Notes: generated by a model not told the origin, from the sequence alone. A stretch of 64,000 bases of DNA from Botryotinia globosa (GCA_014898425.1 RCSZ01000017.1:310001-374000), one strand, 5' to 3'; counted from the first letter of the stretch, positions 49,243 to 62,334 are shown. Numbers and translations are program-made.

Positions 49243-49540
49243 TGTTTGATGTTGGCGATTGTTCGAGGGTGTTTTGGCGTTATCGTTGGACAGGTACAAA
49301 AATTAAAGCTCTCCAAAAAATTATTCGAAGCGAAAACTGGGTAGCGTGGAGCCAAAGATGAGAACGATTTTCATTGGTCAAGCACAACTTAGTCATCTGC
49401 AGAGTGCACGGTCCATGTGAGGAGGGACAAACGTTACAATAATTGGAGTCATAAAAATATTCAAGAGAGTTCACCGTCTAGTTGTACTTGACTCCTCCCA
49501 AGTACAGCAAACTTCAAACAACAACCTACCTCGGAACGCC
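49243..49540. promoter_or_regulatory. Compact bidirectional promoter of GAR1 and THS1
   Basis: Only 298 bp separate the start codons of two genes serving ribosome biogenesis and translation. An ATTGG (CCAAT box) lies at about 49373-49377. No other factor site was assigned. Confidence 0.5.
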
Positions 49541-51966
49541 ATGGAACAGGCAAAGGAGGCAGTTGAGAAGGTGGTAGAGGGTGTCAAAAATGTTGCCATT
49601 GGAGAGAAGAAACCAAAAGCACCTAAAGCACCAAAGCCTAAGAAGGAGAAGGGAGGGGATAGTGGGGTCGATGCCGGACCTTTAGAACTCAACCCAACGC
49701 CAGAATTTATCGCTCATCGCATAGCCGTCTTCGACAAGTTGAAGGCAAAATATGACGCGGAAATTGCTGCAAAACCAAGAGATCCCATCACCATTACTCT
49801 TGCGGACGGATCTGTCAAGGAGGGTATTGCTTGGGAAACCACGCCCGCCCAAATCGCAGAGGGAATCTCGAAGAGTCTTCTCAAGCGCACCGTTGTTGCA
49901 AAATTGAATGGAGATTCTGAGCAATTATGGGATTTGGAGCGACCATTAGAGAAGGACTGCACACTTGAGCTGCTCCCTTTCGAGAACGAAGAGGGCAGAA
50001 GAGTCTTCTGGCATTCTAGTGCTCATATCTTGGGCGAAGCATCAGAAAGACGATTCGGTTGCAGTTTGTGTATCGGCCCCCCAATTGACAATGGTTTTTA
50101 CTACGAGATGGGTCTGCCAAATCAAGGAACAGTCACTGACGCAGACTGGAAGCCCCTGGAGACATTGGTCGGTCAAATTGTCAAGGAGAAGCAAAAGTTC
50201 GAGCGACTGGTTCTTTCTAAGGATGATCTTCTGGAGATGTTCAAGGACAACAAATACAAGCAACACATCATCAAGGACAAGATCGCTGATGGAACCAACA
50301 CCACTGTTTATCGTAATGGACCTCTTATCGATTTATGTCGAGGTCCTCACGTCCCTAACACTGGCAGAATCGAGACATTTGCTATTATGAAGAACTCAGC
50401 ATCTTACTTCCTCGGAAATAAGGAGAACGACTCTTTGCAAAGAATTTATGGTGTCTCATTCCCAGATAAGAAGCAAATGGCCGAGCACAAGAAATTCCTG
50501 GAAGAGGCTGCAAAGCGTGATCACCGAAAACTTGGTAAGGATCAAGAACTATTCTTCTTCCACGAAATGTCACCTGGATCTGCCATGTGGTTGCCACACG
50601 GTGCTCGTATCTACAACACAATCATGTCATTTTTGAGAGAGCAATACTGGACCCGTGGCTACGAAGAAGTTATTACGCCAAATATGTACAACTCCGAGCT
50701 CTGGAAGACCTCTGGTCACTGGGCGTACTACAAGGATGACATGTTCACATTTCCTGTCGAGAAGGATACTTTTGCTTTGAAGCCCATGAACTGCCCTGGC
50801 CATTGCTTGATGTTTGGTCACCGCGAACGCAGTCACAGAGAATTGCCTTGGCGAGTTGCAGACTTCGGTGTTCTCCATCGCAATGAAGCTTCGGGTGCGT
50901 TGACTGGTTTGACTAGAGTAAGAAGGTTCCAACAAGACGACGCCCACATCTTCTGTAAGGAAGACCAGATCAAGGATGAAATCACTGGTTTGTTCGACTT
51001 TCTCAAGGCTATTTACGGTCTTTTGGGTTTCACCTTCAAGTTGAACCTCTCTACTCGCCCAGAGAAGTACTTGGGTAAACTCGAGACTTGGGATATGGCA
51101 GAGGAAAAACTCCGATCTGCTTTGGACGAATTTGCGGCAACTGATGGCGGAGTACCATGGGTACTCAACGAGGGCGACGGTGCTTTCTATGGCCCAAAGA
51201 TTGATATCACTATTTGCGATGTCCTCAAGAGAGAATGGCAATGCGCTACAATCCAACTCGATTTCCAGTTACCTCAAAACTTTGGACTTGAATACAACAC
51301 AGGTGATGTACCAACTAAAAAGGATGAAGACGCCGTCAAGGAGCCCATCGTCAAGCCAAAGAAGAATGCCGAACCAGAGGATCCAAATGCCCCACCAAAG
51401 GAAAGAGTGTACAAGCCACTTACCCCTGGATGTGCCAGACCAGTCATGATTCACCGAGCTATGGCAGGCAGTATCGAACGTTTCACTGCTATCTTGATTG
51501 AGCATTTCGCTGGTAAATGGCCTTTCTGGTTAAGTCCACGCCAAATCCTTGTTATCCCAGTCGGAGTTGGTTATTTTGAATACGCCAAGGAAGTGCAATC
51601 CATCTTCCACAAACAACAAATGTTCATTGATGTTGACCTCAGTGGCAACACTCTTCAAAAGAAGATCCGTACAGGTCAATTGGCACAATACAACTTTATT
51701 TTTGGTAAGTAGACGCATATGCCTTTTGTTACAAATTGATACTAATACCTTTAAAAGTTGTCGGCGACACAGAAATGAAGGGTCGTGAAGTCAATGTTAG
51801 AAATCGTGATGATACCTCGAGTCAAGATCGAGGAAAGCCTGTTTCATTGCAAGAAGCAATTGAGAAACTCACAGCACTTCGTGATGAGCGAAGGTCGGAT
51901 AACCCTTTCCCAGGTGAAGCGAAGCCTGTCGAGGCAGCTGCGGCTCCTGTTGCGCCTGCTGCTTAA
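49541..51966 (+). CDS. THS1: Threonyl-tRNA synthetase (cytosolic)
   Basis: Class II synthetase that charges tRNA-Thr. Two exons (49541-51704, 51758-51966) give 790 residues. A Lys/Pro-rich N-extension (about 1-45) precedes the TGS domain ([11 protein letters not shown] onward). The editing domain shows [10 protein letters not shown], and the catalytic core has motif 1 near MSFLREQYW, the zinc-site MNCPGHC, motif 2 [17 protein letters not shown] and QDDAHIFC. The anticodon-binding domain at the C-terminus ends with an Ala/Pro/Val-rich tail. An insertion of about 35 charged residues (around [15 protein letters not shown]) splits motif regions, as in other ascomycete enzymes. The single intron is near the 3' end. 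Confidence 0.96.
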
Positions 51967-54791
51967 AAAGTGCGAGACGTTTGGAGGCAGGGAATTTAGA
52001 AGCATGATAAGATGGGAAGTCAAGTATGAAGATGATGAAATAAGAATATGTGAAATACGAGCATGAGATACATGACTACTGCATAAGAAAGGGCGTGAGA
52101 TGCAATGCGTTTTCCTCGCTATTAGTATGCTAGATTTAGCGTCATGAGGAATGGGGAGATGAGAAGAATAAAAAAGAGCATTATACTTTCATAATGGTTT
52201 CGTGATTTGTGGTGCCGGTTTATTACACAAGACGCAAGCTTATATTTGTCATTCTGTGTTGAGGGTAGGTAGCTAAGATAGTCACTTCAAGGTTACCAAG
52301 CTTTCGATACAAGAATATTTCAAACTACGGAATGGACTAAAATCCTTTGACTTGAACGTTAAGATTGTTTATATTGCCTGCCAATCTAGAATATTCATTC
52401 CACGTGAACGTTCCGATTCATCTGCAGCCTTCATTCCAATTTGAATGCCCAACGCCTTCTCAATTCCCGATCGACTCAAATTTCCCGACCCTTTTGAAGA
52501 TCCAAATCCTTTTGAAATTCTCAGCCTGAATAAAATGTTAACCCATTCCCAACATCCACACTCCCAAAAGTTTTCCGACCGTATATCGGCGCGAGGAAGG
52601 CTCAGTGCATAGCGACAATAATAACGAAGAGTCACGTTAAGTTCAAACGTGACGATGACCGCAGCAAGAAACCTACTCGTATGTTCTCGGCAAGTTGGCC
52701 CGCAGGCGAGGCCCATGTCCTATTTGACCAGAGGACGCCTCAAACCTTGGATTAGAGTTTTTCTCACGGTACTTCCTGTTGCCAGGTTCTAAGAATGTGC
52801 CATTGAATTGGTAGGGTTCAACAATGGATCATTGGGCATCCCGTTAGGGTATCTCAATATAATCTGTAGATCGGTCAAAGCTATGTCTTACCGAGGGACT
52901 ATGCGAGCAGGTGTATTGGAATTGTAGGAAGAACAGCCAGAGATAGTATAACAAATTATGAGACTAGATGGAGAGACCAGAATCATACTCACAATACTAT
53001 GAGGGTATCTTACCGAGAATCAAGTTCGACATGGATTTTCAGCAATTACCTCTGCTTGTTCTGTGTGATATTTTCGGGTTAGTTTTGTTCATGCAAATGC
53101 ATCGTTTTCAAACGTAAGCTGGGATATTCTGGAGTAGAGATTGATCAAGAAGCTCTCAATTCCTGAATTTCCTTGGGGACCTCACTCTATCCAATCTCAC
53201 CCAATGAAATGAAAAGCACTACATAACGTCAACGAGGTTCTACTGGATCAAAGATATCTTTAGTGAACGACTCTTCAAGTACAATGGGATGGATGGATGA
53301 ATGGTTGATGTATCACTTGAAAGATTAGTAGAATTTAAAAACATTTTGACAAGTCGTTGTTATGGTTGCGAATTTGCGCCGGTATACTGAGCTTGAAGAA
53401 ATTCGTGGAAATAGGGCTGAAGATGAGAACTGAACCGAGAAGATTTCGTCATGTCAAGGAGAGAGTAAGCTAGTTCCGAGTATTAAAACCTTGTCATATT
53501 TATCTAGTGGTGACCGAATCTCTCCTAGAAAGGAAATCTGATCAGCATCAACCGTAGCAACTTCGCGCCCCGATTACAGACACCGCCAGTATCATTTTCA
53601 GAGATTATCGAGCGGGAAAGTATTCGTTCTTCATCTGTCTGCTGTCTGTAGTCTAGTAGTACGAGCATATGTCTTCCACAAGACCACTCGAATTATATCC
53701 ACTCAGACACCCTATGAGATTCCCCAAAACCTTTACTTTTTCGCCCATCAGGTAATCTTTCAACGTTCTAGGAACTAACATACTGTACTTTGTTGTCTGA
53801 AGATGCGACATGGGAGGTGGAAATAGATATTTATCCAAAACACAAGAGAACTCTCAAAATCCTTCTCGTTTCCTTTCATTCCTATCCCATCTCAACTCGG
53901 CTATTACCCCCCCTCGTTTCTACTCTTTACCATCGTTGCCCTCCCCTCCCCTTATCTCCTAAATAAAAAATCCACTCCCCACCCTTGTCGGTATCTCCAT
54001 CTTTCACGAAGCAAAGAGAGGAATTATCCCTTTTCCTTCCCTCCTTGATCACAAACCCTTCAGTAACGAATAGAGAAGGAAGATCGCATACAACAGAAAG
54101 GAGATTATACGATATTTTACTCACCAGTATGTTTGTGTATAGAGTAGGGCCTGAGGATGTCCGATTGGGTGGGGAGTACAATACTGAAAAAGTTCAAATT
54201 GTAAACGTAAACGTCATGACCGAGACCGAGGTATCTCCTTTCTTCCAGTCTCGACCTGAAAATGTCTCTACCCCCAGATATTGTCTCACTAGCAAGATTG
54301 AATTTTTTTTCTGTTCGTCTCTTATTGGCACCGAATTTCTAAATATCCTACCCCTCCCAGACGAAGTCACCATATCAAAATGAAAATGAACACAACCATG
54401 AACATAAAACTAATATTTTCATATTCAGGACATATCTACTCGGCAATACCTAGGTGGCCAATAGTAAATCCACAAAGGAGATCGTTTCATCGCATTGCAT
54501 TGCATTCAATCCCAAGTTCCTCAAGCAAAAGCATCGCGGAAATCTTATCGAGCCCATCCATCCATACCTTCTCCACCATGCCAATTCCTCATTCCCAAGT
54601 CTTATAACCTAGTTTTCCTCCTCCTTAGCCATCCAATCCCAACCATTCCATTCCATCCCCTTTACCGCAGAACCCGCTAACGCACCCAATACATACGCAC
54701 AAAATACAGAACACTTCCAGATTTTTCTCTCCCTTGACTCTGTCCTACCAAAAAAAAGAAAAAGAAAAAGAAAAAAAAATTGGTACCCACT
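51967..54791. other. Long intergenic region with no supported gene
   Basis: This 2.8-kb stretch lies between the convergent THS1 and SLM1. It contains scattered short frames, the best being a 115-codon minus frame at 52369-52716 without recognisable motifs, a polyadenine-rich run before the SLM1 stop (about 54750-54780) and one ACCTAGGT palindrome (54448-54455). I see no domain, splice-linked exon set or RNA signature that would support a gene. Confidence 0.5.
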
Positions 54792-57629
54792 TTAGACAGT
54801 CTCGTTACTCAAAGAACTTCCTGTTTCTGTTCTAGTCCTGGGGAATTCACCGGGGACATGCAATTGGCTGATACTCTGAACGCTTTGATGGTTTTGCCCA
54901 GCAGCCAAAGTTGGACGTTCGAGATCCTTGGCGAGGGGATCGAGGAGTGCCTCCATTGACTTTGGCTCGGTAGTATCCGTGACAGTTGAGGTAGTCGGGA
55001 CAGCCGTAGTAGCCGCTACTGTCGATATGGCCGCAGTCTCCCCTGCTTCATTGAACCAAGGAACCGCGCTAATATCGCCCTGGCTACGTCCTCCGGACAT
55101 GTGTGTGTCAGGTGCAGCAATGGCCGTGGCTTCTATATCTGTGTGCTGCTGTGTCTTGTCGTCATATACATGATCGTCGGGTGCCGCAATCATAGCTGCT
55201 TCCATATCCGCTTGTTCTCGGAGTCGGTCCGTGTCAGGGGCGGCTATCATAGCTGCTTCCATGTCTGCTTGCTCACGTTGTTTCTGAAGCTGGTGATCGT
55301 GGTATGCGGCTGTGCCTGCTATGCCTAAAGCGGCGCCGCCTAAGCCAGCGGTAGCGGCAGTGGTAGGTAACTCATATTGTTGACTATCACGCGTAGTGTT
55401 CATATTCTGAATGGGTTCGTAAGTATAAGGGTTCACACCATCTTCTTCAGCAGCTTGATTTATCATCTGTGCGTGTGTCGGTGACGCGTGGCCAGGGGTC
55501 TCTCCATATTGATGGCCAACACCACTTGCGGGTAGAGCTGCAGCGGTCATCACTGCATCATCTGCTTCACCTCCAAAAATGGAACTTCCGCTAGAAGGCG
55601 AAAGAGGAGCCTGTAAGCCACGCGTCGCATTAATTTGTAGATCTGATGGAAATCTCCCACCTGGTTCAGGACGTTTTTGTTCTTGTTTGAGTCCTTGAGT
55701 GCCTACAATGGCTGATGCATGTGCCGAAAATGGTTCTTCGTCCTCCTCGTCCATAACACCGTCGCTGCTGATGGAACCAGCTCGTTGTGATGTACCACTA
55801 ACGCTGCGGGCATGCTGACGCACAAACGCATTACGTTCTTGTGGAGACTTTTCCGTCAACGTCTTGATGTCTTCGTACCAAGCGAGCAGAGTATCACGTG
55901 TTTCCGCTCTGAAAACCCAAGAGTGTCCGCGATGTAATGCTCCAGTTTGACGGCCTTTGAGTATGAATTTGTTTGAGGATCCTCCCTCATTCGAGTGAGA
56001 GCCGAGTTTTTGCTCGGGAAGATAGAGAGACATGATCGGCGCTCCGATTTTATCCGCAGAGCGAAACTCATGCAAGTGAGTAGGAGAAAGGACGTACCAG
56101 CCAGCACTAGAATTGAAATTAGTACGATACATATTAGGGTTATCACTTTCAATCATTTTCTTACGTGTAAGACTAAATTAGAGTCAGCAGAAGATCGTGG
56201 AACTTGGGCATGGTGGGAATTACCTTTAGGAACTTGGATTTTCTCTCAAGGAGGCCCTCTCTAATGCACCCAGCAAGCTCGTTGTCCTGTCCAGGATATC
56301 TTATAATCTCTGGTGTTCGAATAGGAACTTTTGGGTCAACAAAATGTTCATCATTTTCGACAAATGCAGTCCATTCATGATCTTTTGGCATGACAATTGG
56401 ACCCGCGCGTAATTCGTCTACTGCGCCATAGGCACTGTCTGCCTCGCGCTTCAATATACCTGCGAGCGCGTTATAAGACTTTTGGATCTCGCCCACTACG
56501 ATAGCTTCGAGTTCACGTCCAGAGGCTTCCAAATTGAGATATGCCTGGTTGTTTTAGCTCCTGAGCCTCTGATTTTTTATATAAAAAAGATTAACATACC
56601 TGGTGAAGGTAATTCTCCTCATCAATCTGCTTTTCGACCTGACGGTCCACGGCAAGTCTGAGTAAGTATGGATCATGCTTGCCCGTCATTTGAGAAGGAT
56701 CAATGTCTGATTGACCTAAACCATCTTGCAATGCGGCCACGGCCTTTCGAGTAGCTTCCATCTCCTTATCCACGGAATTTTTGAAGTCGCCCGATAAGCC
56801 CTTGATCTCTTTGATTTTCTGTTGCAAATCGCTACGCAAGCCGGTCAAGGCAAGAATAACATCTTGCTCAATATCTCTGGACTTGTTTGCCTCTGCGATG
56901 GCGGATTTATGATAATTGCGAAGAATTTGGAGGGCGTCGTCAATTCCACCTGTAGGTAGAAAGACGGCGGGCGCCGTGGTATTGTTAATAACATTCGAGA
57001 CCTTCAAAAGACTCTTTGATCGGTGCTCATATTGGCTTTGAATTTCTTTGAAGTAAACGATAAGATCCTTGAGAACTTTACGCCAAGCTGAAAGTAGAAA
57101 TAATGATTAGCATGTTGTCGCCGATCAAAAGTGATGGTGAAATACCTTGAAATCGGTTTGCTAAAATATCCGTGGGATTTCCGCTGGTGGGTACTGGAGA
57201 ATAGAAAGCACTGTGTGCCTCGTCGATATCACCTTGTGGGTGAACAACCAAACTGCGAACACTCCCAGCCCTGGAACTTCGTCTACTACCGCTTCTTTTT
57301 AATGAAGCTTTCTTCTTCAGAGTTCCTCCTCTTGAAGGAATCAAAGTATCGCCTTGCGACATGACTGAATGTGATCGATGCATATTGCCGTCTATTAATG
57401 AGCTTCCTCGTTGACTCGCATCCCACTCCTCGTTAAATCTTCCGTGTGAGGTTTGAATATCGGTATGAGGATCGTGATCGTTTGAGGCGTAATCTAAGAC
57501 TGCAGGACCTCCTCCGTTGATGATCTGAGATTGTGGATGTGCTCGTGGGGTACTTGCAGCGCCGTAACCTCGTTCGTTGTATGATTGCGCGGGGGCAGGA
57601 ATTGCAGAATTCGTGCCGATGGTAGACAT
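54792..57629 (-). CDS. SLM1: PH-domain TORC2 effector SLM1
   Basis: Slm proteins bind PI(4,5)P2 at plasma-membrane eisosomes and link TORC2 to actin and sphingolipid control. Five exons (57629-57146, 57087-56600, 56544-56224, 56172-56165, 56106-54792) give 871 residues. After a Ser-rich N-terminus comes a BAR-like coiled region (about 165-430, from AWRKVLKDLIVYFKEIQSQ), then a PH domain (about 430-540, KFLKSYTAGWYVLSPTHLHEF to TLLAWYEDIKTL). The C-terminal third is low in complexity with an imperfect triplicate of QADMEAAMIAAPD. Exon 4 is only 8 nt. Reading without it meets a stop, so the microexon is needed to join the PH domain. Confidence 0.9.
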
Positions 57630-57674
57630 GATGGATGATGATTGAATTAGGACAAAAGGACGAGTGGTGGAAAG

Positions 57675-57780
57675 GGAGAGGGAGAGGGAGAGGGAAAGGG
57701 AAAGGGAAAGGGAAAGGACGGGAAGGAAGAGAGGAGGAAAGGGAAGGAGCGGCAGAGAAAATAGTACTAGGTAGTTGTGT
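57675..57780. repeat. GGGAGA/GGGAAA purine repeat in SLM1 5' region
   Basis: GGGAGA and GGGAAA hexamers repeat about eight times upstream of the SLM1 start codon. It may be transcribed as part of the leader on the opposite strand as a pyrimidine tract. Confidence 0.75.
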
Positions 57781-58119
57781 GAGGAAGTTTAGTGGTAACG
57801 GTAATGGTATTGGTATTGGTATTGGGGATTTGATCGTTGACGTGACGTAACGTAACGTAGGGGGGAGATCAAGCTAAAATGGATTGGCCCTTAACCCAAG
57901 ACATGAGATATTACCCAGTAGAGTAGAGAGTAGAGCAGCACAAACAAACAAACAAACAAACAATGGACGGAAATTTACTAGTCAAGGGAAAGAAAAACCG
58001 GAAATTCCTCGATATTTATTAAGATTTAAGATTTACGAATCACATAAAATGAGTTACTGATTTGGGTATGTGGAAATGACTTTATTCTCATTTGTATAAT
58101 ATAAATAATGAAAGATTAT

Positions 58120-58225
58120 ATTATACCTTTCTTATATCTTGTAATCTTATATCTTGTAATCCTATATTATAATCTTGTAATCTTGTAATCGTATATTATA
58201 ATCTTGTAATCTTGTAATCTTGATC
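58120..58225. repeat. TTGTAATC tandem repeats
   Basis: Many copies of TCTTGTAA and ATATTATA words alternate here, forming an imperfect AT-rich tandem array. Confidence 0.7.
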
Positions 58226-58349
58226 ACCAGATATTGAATACTACTTCTATAATCAAAATCCGGAAATTATACATCTACATATATAACCAGGATACATTTT
58301 CCCTATGACGTATGACGTGAGCGTCGTACTGATAGAGGTTATCTCATCC

Positions 58350-58440
58350 TCAGACCCACGGTGATTACATAATTAAATAGGCTTTTTGGCCTTGATTTCG
58401 AGGCAGGGGCCTTTCGAAGCTTTATCACCGTAGGGTCTGA
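58350..58440. repeat. 16-bp inverted repeat
   Basis: TCAGACCCACGGTGAT at 58350-58365 pairs with ATCACCGTAGGGTCTGA at 58424-58440, with one extra base in the right arm. The loop of about 58 bases contains GGCAGGGGCCTTTCGAAG. It could be the end of a small DNA element or a hairpin-forming site. Confidence 0.55.
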
Positions 58441-59599
58441 AACAATTTGGTTCCGGCTTTGGTGTAAATAGTAACATTTCAGCTTTTCCTGATTTTTTCA
58501 ATATTATTATTAAATCATACAACCATTGTATTATTTCACTGCAGATTCATTATATAGATCTGATTTTTCTCATTATTTTGATATAATTTTTATTATTATA
58601 GCTTTATTCTATTATATACAAGTACAGTGTTGAAATTTAAAAATGCTGTTTTGAAATAGTAACATTTCAATAAATTAAGCACCTACCCTCTTCGAAATCC
58701 ATCATCACCACCATTTCTAATAATAATATATATATTCTGAAGATCTCCTAATTAATCTAATTCCCATCATATATTTCAATCCTTTTTAAAGGATTGGGGT
58801 TATTGATTTCCAAGAGGTTGGGTGCTCTTAACTATAAAATTCAACTTTTTCTGGAGTCTAAATGCCTTAAACTTAAGGCATTTGAGCTTCAAATTGAAAA
58901 GCTATTCAACTTCCATCAACGATATGATCCCAACGCTACTAGAGCTATTAAGAGAGCTAGCAGTATATTCAGCTCAATAAAACGATTCGAATGATACTAT
59001 TTTCATTATTAATATTGATAGAATAAAGTTGTTGAAAATAACTTACCTAGTTTCAAAAAAAATCTTCCCAATTGAACTACACCACCACCACAAGTCCAAT
59101 CAATTCGATGCAGATTCAAATAATAATACCAATTGAGCTCTTTCAAATGCTCTATTTAGTTTTTTAAAAAGTTGTGATTAAAAGGGTAAAGTATAGTGTT
59201 GAAGTGCTCTCACCTAACGAATTAAGTTCCTCACCAAAAATGCGACCAAATACTCTCAGACTCTCGAGGAGATAAACGTTCCCCCCGATCCCTAATTGGC
59301 CGAAAAAATTTCAATCATTAGTAAGCCACAACACCATGAAAAAGATCAAGATATTATTTAGAATTCAATGAAATGCGTTTTATCGACGAAGAGAGTTTGA
59401 AAGTGAGATTAGATAGAGGGGACGGGACAGGACAGGAGAAAGTTGAAGAGGCGTGACCATCATTTGTCAGTCCGTAAGTAGATAGGGAGATAGATACACA
59501 CCAATAATAACTAGGTAAATCTCAATTTAACAGGTAGAACCAATCAGAGGGTTAATCAAAGGGTCAAATTAATACCCAATAGGACAAGGGTACTAGGTG

Positions 59600-59685
59600 T
59601 AGAGACTAGCTGTATAGAGACTAGCTGTATAGAGACTAGCTGTATAGAAACTAGCTGTATAGAGACTAGCTGCATAGAGACGAGA
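59600..59685. repeat. 15-bp tandem array
   Basis: Five full units of TAGAGACTAGCTGTA plus a partial sixth. The unit differs by single bases in the fourth and fifth copies. Confidence 0.88.
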
Positions 59686-60200
59686 CATCTCTCATCCTCG
59701 AATCTAATCAATCTTGCAAGTTGCAACTTGCATACTGACATCTATTGATTCTTAGTCATTCAAAATGCTTCCACGGACATTCCATTTCCTTCCTTTCACA
59801 TCTCAGAGTACTACAGTAGGTTCCTACGTACTACATGCTTGATCACGTGATATCTATCTCTCCTCCCAAATGTGATACCACACTTCTATATATCTCGTTA
59901 TATTATATATATATATATATATATTTGACTATATTTGACTACATACCATCAACGTTCGAGTACTTACTACCAGTAAGAAATGAAGAATGGCACTCCTGGC
60001 CCCATACCAATTTGCGTGCCATCTTCAAAAGGTCTCGTGCGATCATGTGCTTTACCATATCGAGTCTAGCACAGATGATCTCCCGATAAATCATCCCTAC
60101 AGAGTACTCATTTTTGGCTTCCCCGCAAATGGATCGATATTTCACATTTCATTGTTTCCACTTTCGTTTCCGTGAACACATCGATCGAAATTACGGGAGA

Positions 60201-60280
60201 AGGTCGAGAGAACGCAGAAAAGGTCGAGAGAACGCAGAAAAGGTCGAGAGAACGCAGAAAAGGTCGAGAGAACGCAGAAA
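60201..60280. repeat. 20-bp tandem array, four identical copies
   Basis: AGGTCGAGAGAACGCAGAAA occurs four times without a single difference at 60201, 60221, 60241 and 60261. Perfect identity implies a recent expansion. Confidence 0.95.
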
Positions 60281-62334
60281 GTGCAGAGAAGGGACCATCT
60301 TGAGACAAAGTCTTGAAAGATCACTCGCCATATCTAACGGGAAAACGGCGTCAAGGTATATTTATCAGAGACATTTCATCAAGACCCCTTTCTTTGGGAA
60401 AATCCACTCCAGACTCGAGACTCGAGAGTCAAAGGCTTTGAGGCGGGCTGGGCTACATACATGTACGGTACAAGCTGGTGCAGATTGATCGAATTGAATA
60501 TTGCTAATCATTTCTTCCAGGATCCGTTGGATATATACAAAGTATTATCATCAAATCTTCAAAAGAGAACCAACCATACGAAGTACCTATGTATGATACG
60601 AAGTCCTTCGTAGATTAATCATCTATTTTCCAATAATTTCATGTCCGTGTCATCCTTGCAACGGCTTAACCTCGGGAATCGGGAATCGGGTCACACAACT
60701 TTAACTTTCATCGTCTTCCAAGTTCCATCCATCACTGCTCAGTCAGTCAGTGCCTTCCTTACTAATCTAAACCGCTTGGATATCATATTAACAACATGTA
60801 TGAGGATATCTCTTACAGCCATAATTGAACGTGCTCATTACCAAATGCCCAATTGGCTGGTGGTAATTTTCATCTTCCAGTATGCCACTCAAACACATGA
60901 CCAGCAGCACCAGCGTCGGGACGGGTGACCAACAGGCTGAAATGTTTAAAATCTCCCTTTCCACACGCGAAGTCCAAGTGGTCGCTCAAATTAGGGTAGT
61001 AAGGGTCGACGTTGGTAGCATAATCGGATTGAGATCTGTAAGAGATTGGAATGCAAGAGGTTCTTCCTTTGGATCTCCGCTAAACTCGAGACTCTTATTG
61101 CATGTTCTAGTAGACGTGTACATATGCACATTTCGCTGGTGTTCTCTCACACACATAGCCAGTGCACATGCTTATCAAGAGCGAGAGAAGATCCGGGTCG
61201 GATGAAGACTCACATGCAATGGAGTGCAACAGGAATTCAGGCCAAACATCTGTAGTCATGTGTATAAGAGTACCATCGACAATGATATTTTTCGCCGCCA
61301 GTATTTGATCGCACCCAAAATCCATCGTACCAGTCCAAATACTAATACCACCTCCGAGGCAGAAAGAAATAATGCCAATGGTGTTGCCATTGTCACTTGA
61401 TAGAATTAGGTGTCAATGACATGATATGAGTTCACTGTCCATTGGTACTTAAAACCACTCTCTTAAGCGGCGGTTCACTTTGGGCATGATGATTCTAGCT
61501 CAGATACTGATGTTGTGACTTTTGCATCGACGGTTGGGGATCTTTGGCGAAGCACTGATGGGCTGGCGCTCAACAGCACGTAAGTTTGTCCTGTTATCTG
61601 GTACCATTGTGGAAGGAGAATGGCTGGTGAATTTAGGTATATTAATTTTGCATTCAATGATCCTCTTGAAATCGTTTATGGGTCAGGTACTGAAAAATTC
61701 CAGACTCGGAAAAAAGTTTATGATACATTTAGTCGATTTAGTCAATTCCTTCCGCTATAGAATTTGTTTAGTTATTTGAGCGTTATTCTAGCTATACATT
61801 TTCTTGGAAGGTCACAAGATGAAGGTATCCAGTTCGCGTCATAATATGTACCAGCCTCTAAGAAGTTCGCTCGCTTCAATACTTAATCGCCAACATTGGT
61901 GACGTAAATGAGTTAGATTCTTGTGTACCACCAGCCAATTCACCGCCATTCCCTCCAATTCGTCTATATTTAAGCCTATCTGTATGACTATGTGAGTTGT
62001 GTAGTATGAACTAGGCCCCTGAACCTCGCTTGCTGCTTGATTCTGAACGGCCATGCAAGTGATCCCATTCAGGTCCAATAACATGAGATTCTGAGACCAT
62101 TCAACAAGTACAATGCATAGATGTGTTGCTTTTGCATTGGAAAATCCACTAGTATGAGGTGGCAGGCTGTGTTTGTGCGCCGGCAAAAAGCAGGCCCATA
62201 GCAACAGTTGCAACCAACATTATATGTTGTTGCATATTGGATAGCTTACAGCCTGAACTCTGAAGTGTCCTACCAAGCTAGCTTTAACATTTTAAGATTG
62301 CATCTCGAGTTATTTGCGGATCGGTTTTCACACA

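Larger units (their letters stand above)
57630..62334. other. 4.7-kb repeat-rich, AT-leaning gap
   Basis: No supported gene. The part at 58.0-59.2 kb is AT-rich and may contain degraded transposon sequence. It holds an inverted repeat (58350-58365/58424-58440), TTGTAATC repeats, a 16-bp direct repeat AAATAGTAACATTTCA (58466-58481, 58654-58669), and a palindrome ATGCCTTAA/TTAAGGCAT (about 58862-58881). Further on are 15-bp and 20-bp tandem arrays. A 66-codon frame at 58794-58994 is Lys/Leu-rich and unassigned. Confidence 0.55.

Noticed and set aside
52369..52716. 115-codon minus-strand frame
   Set aside because: No recognisable motif, no neighbouring exons, and a composition that fits chance in a 2.8-kb spacer. 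It could be a real orphan gene but I cannot support it.
53985..54383. 132-codon plus-strand frame
   Set aside because: Lies in the 3' flank of SLM1, with no domain signature and low-complexity stretches.
60114..60488. 124-codon frame across the 20-bp array
   Set aside because: Created by the tandem repeat and without any domain on either side.
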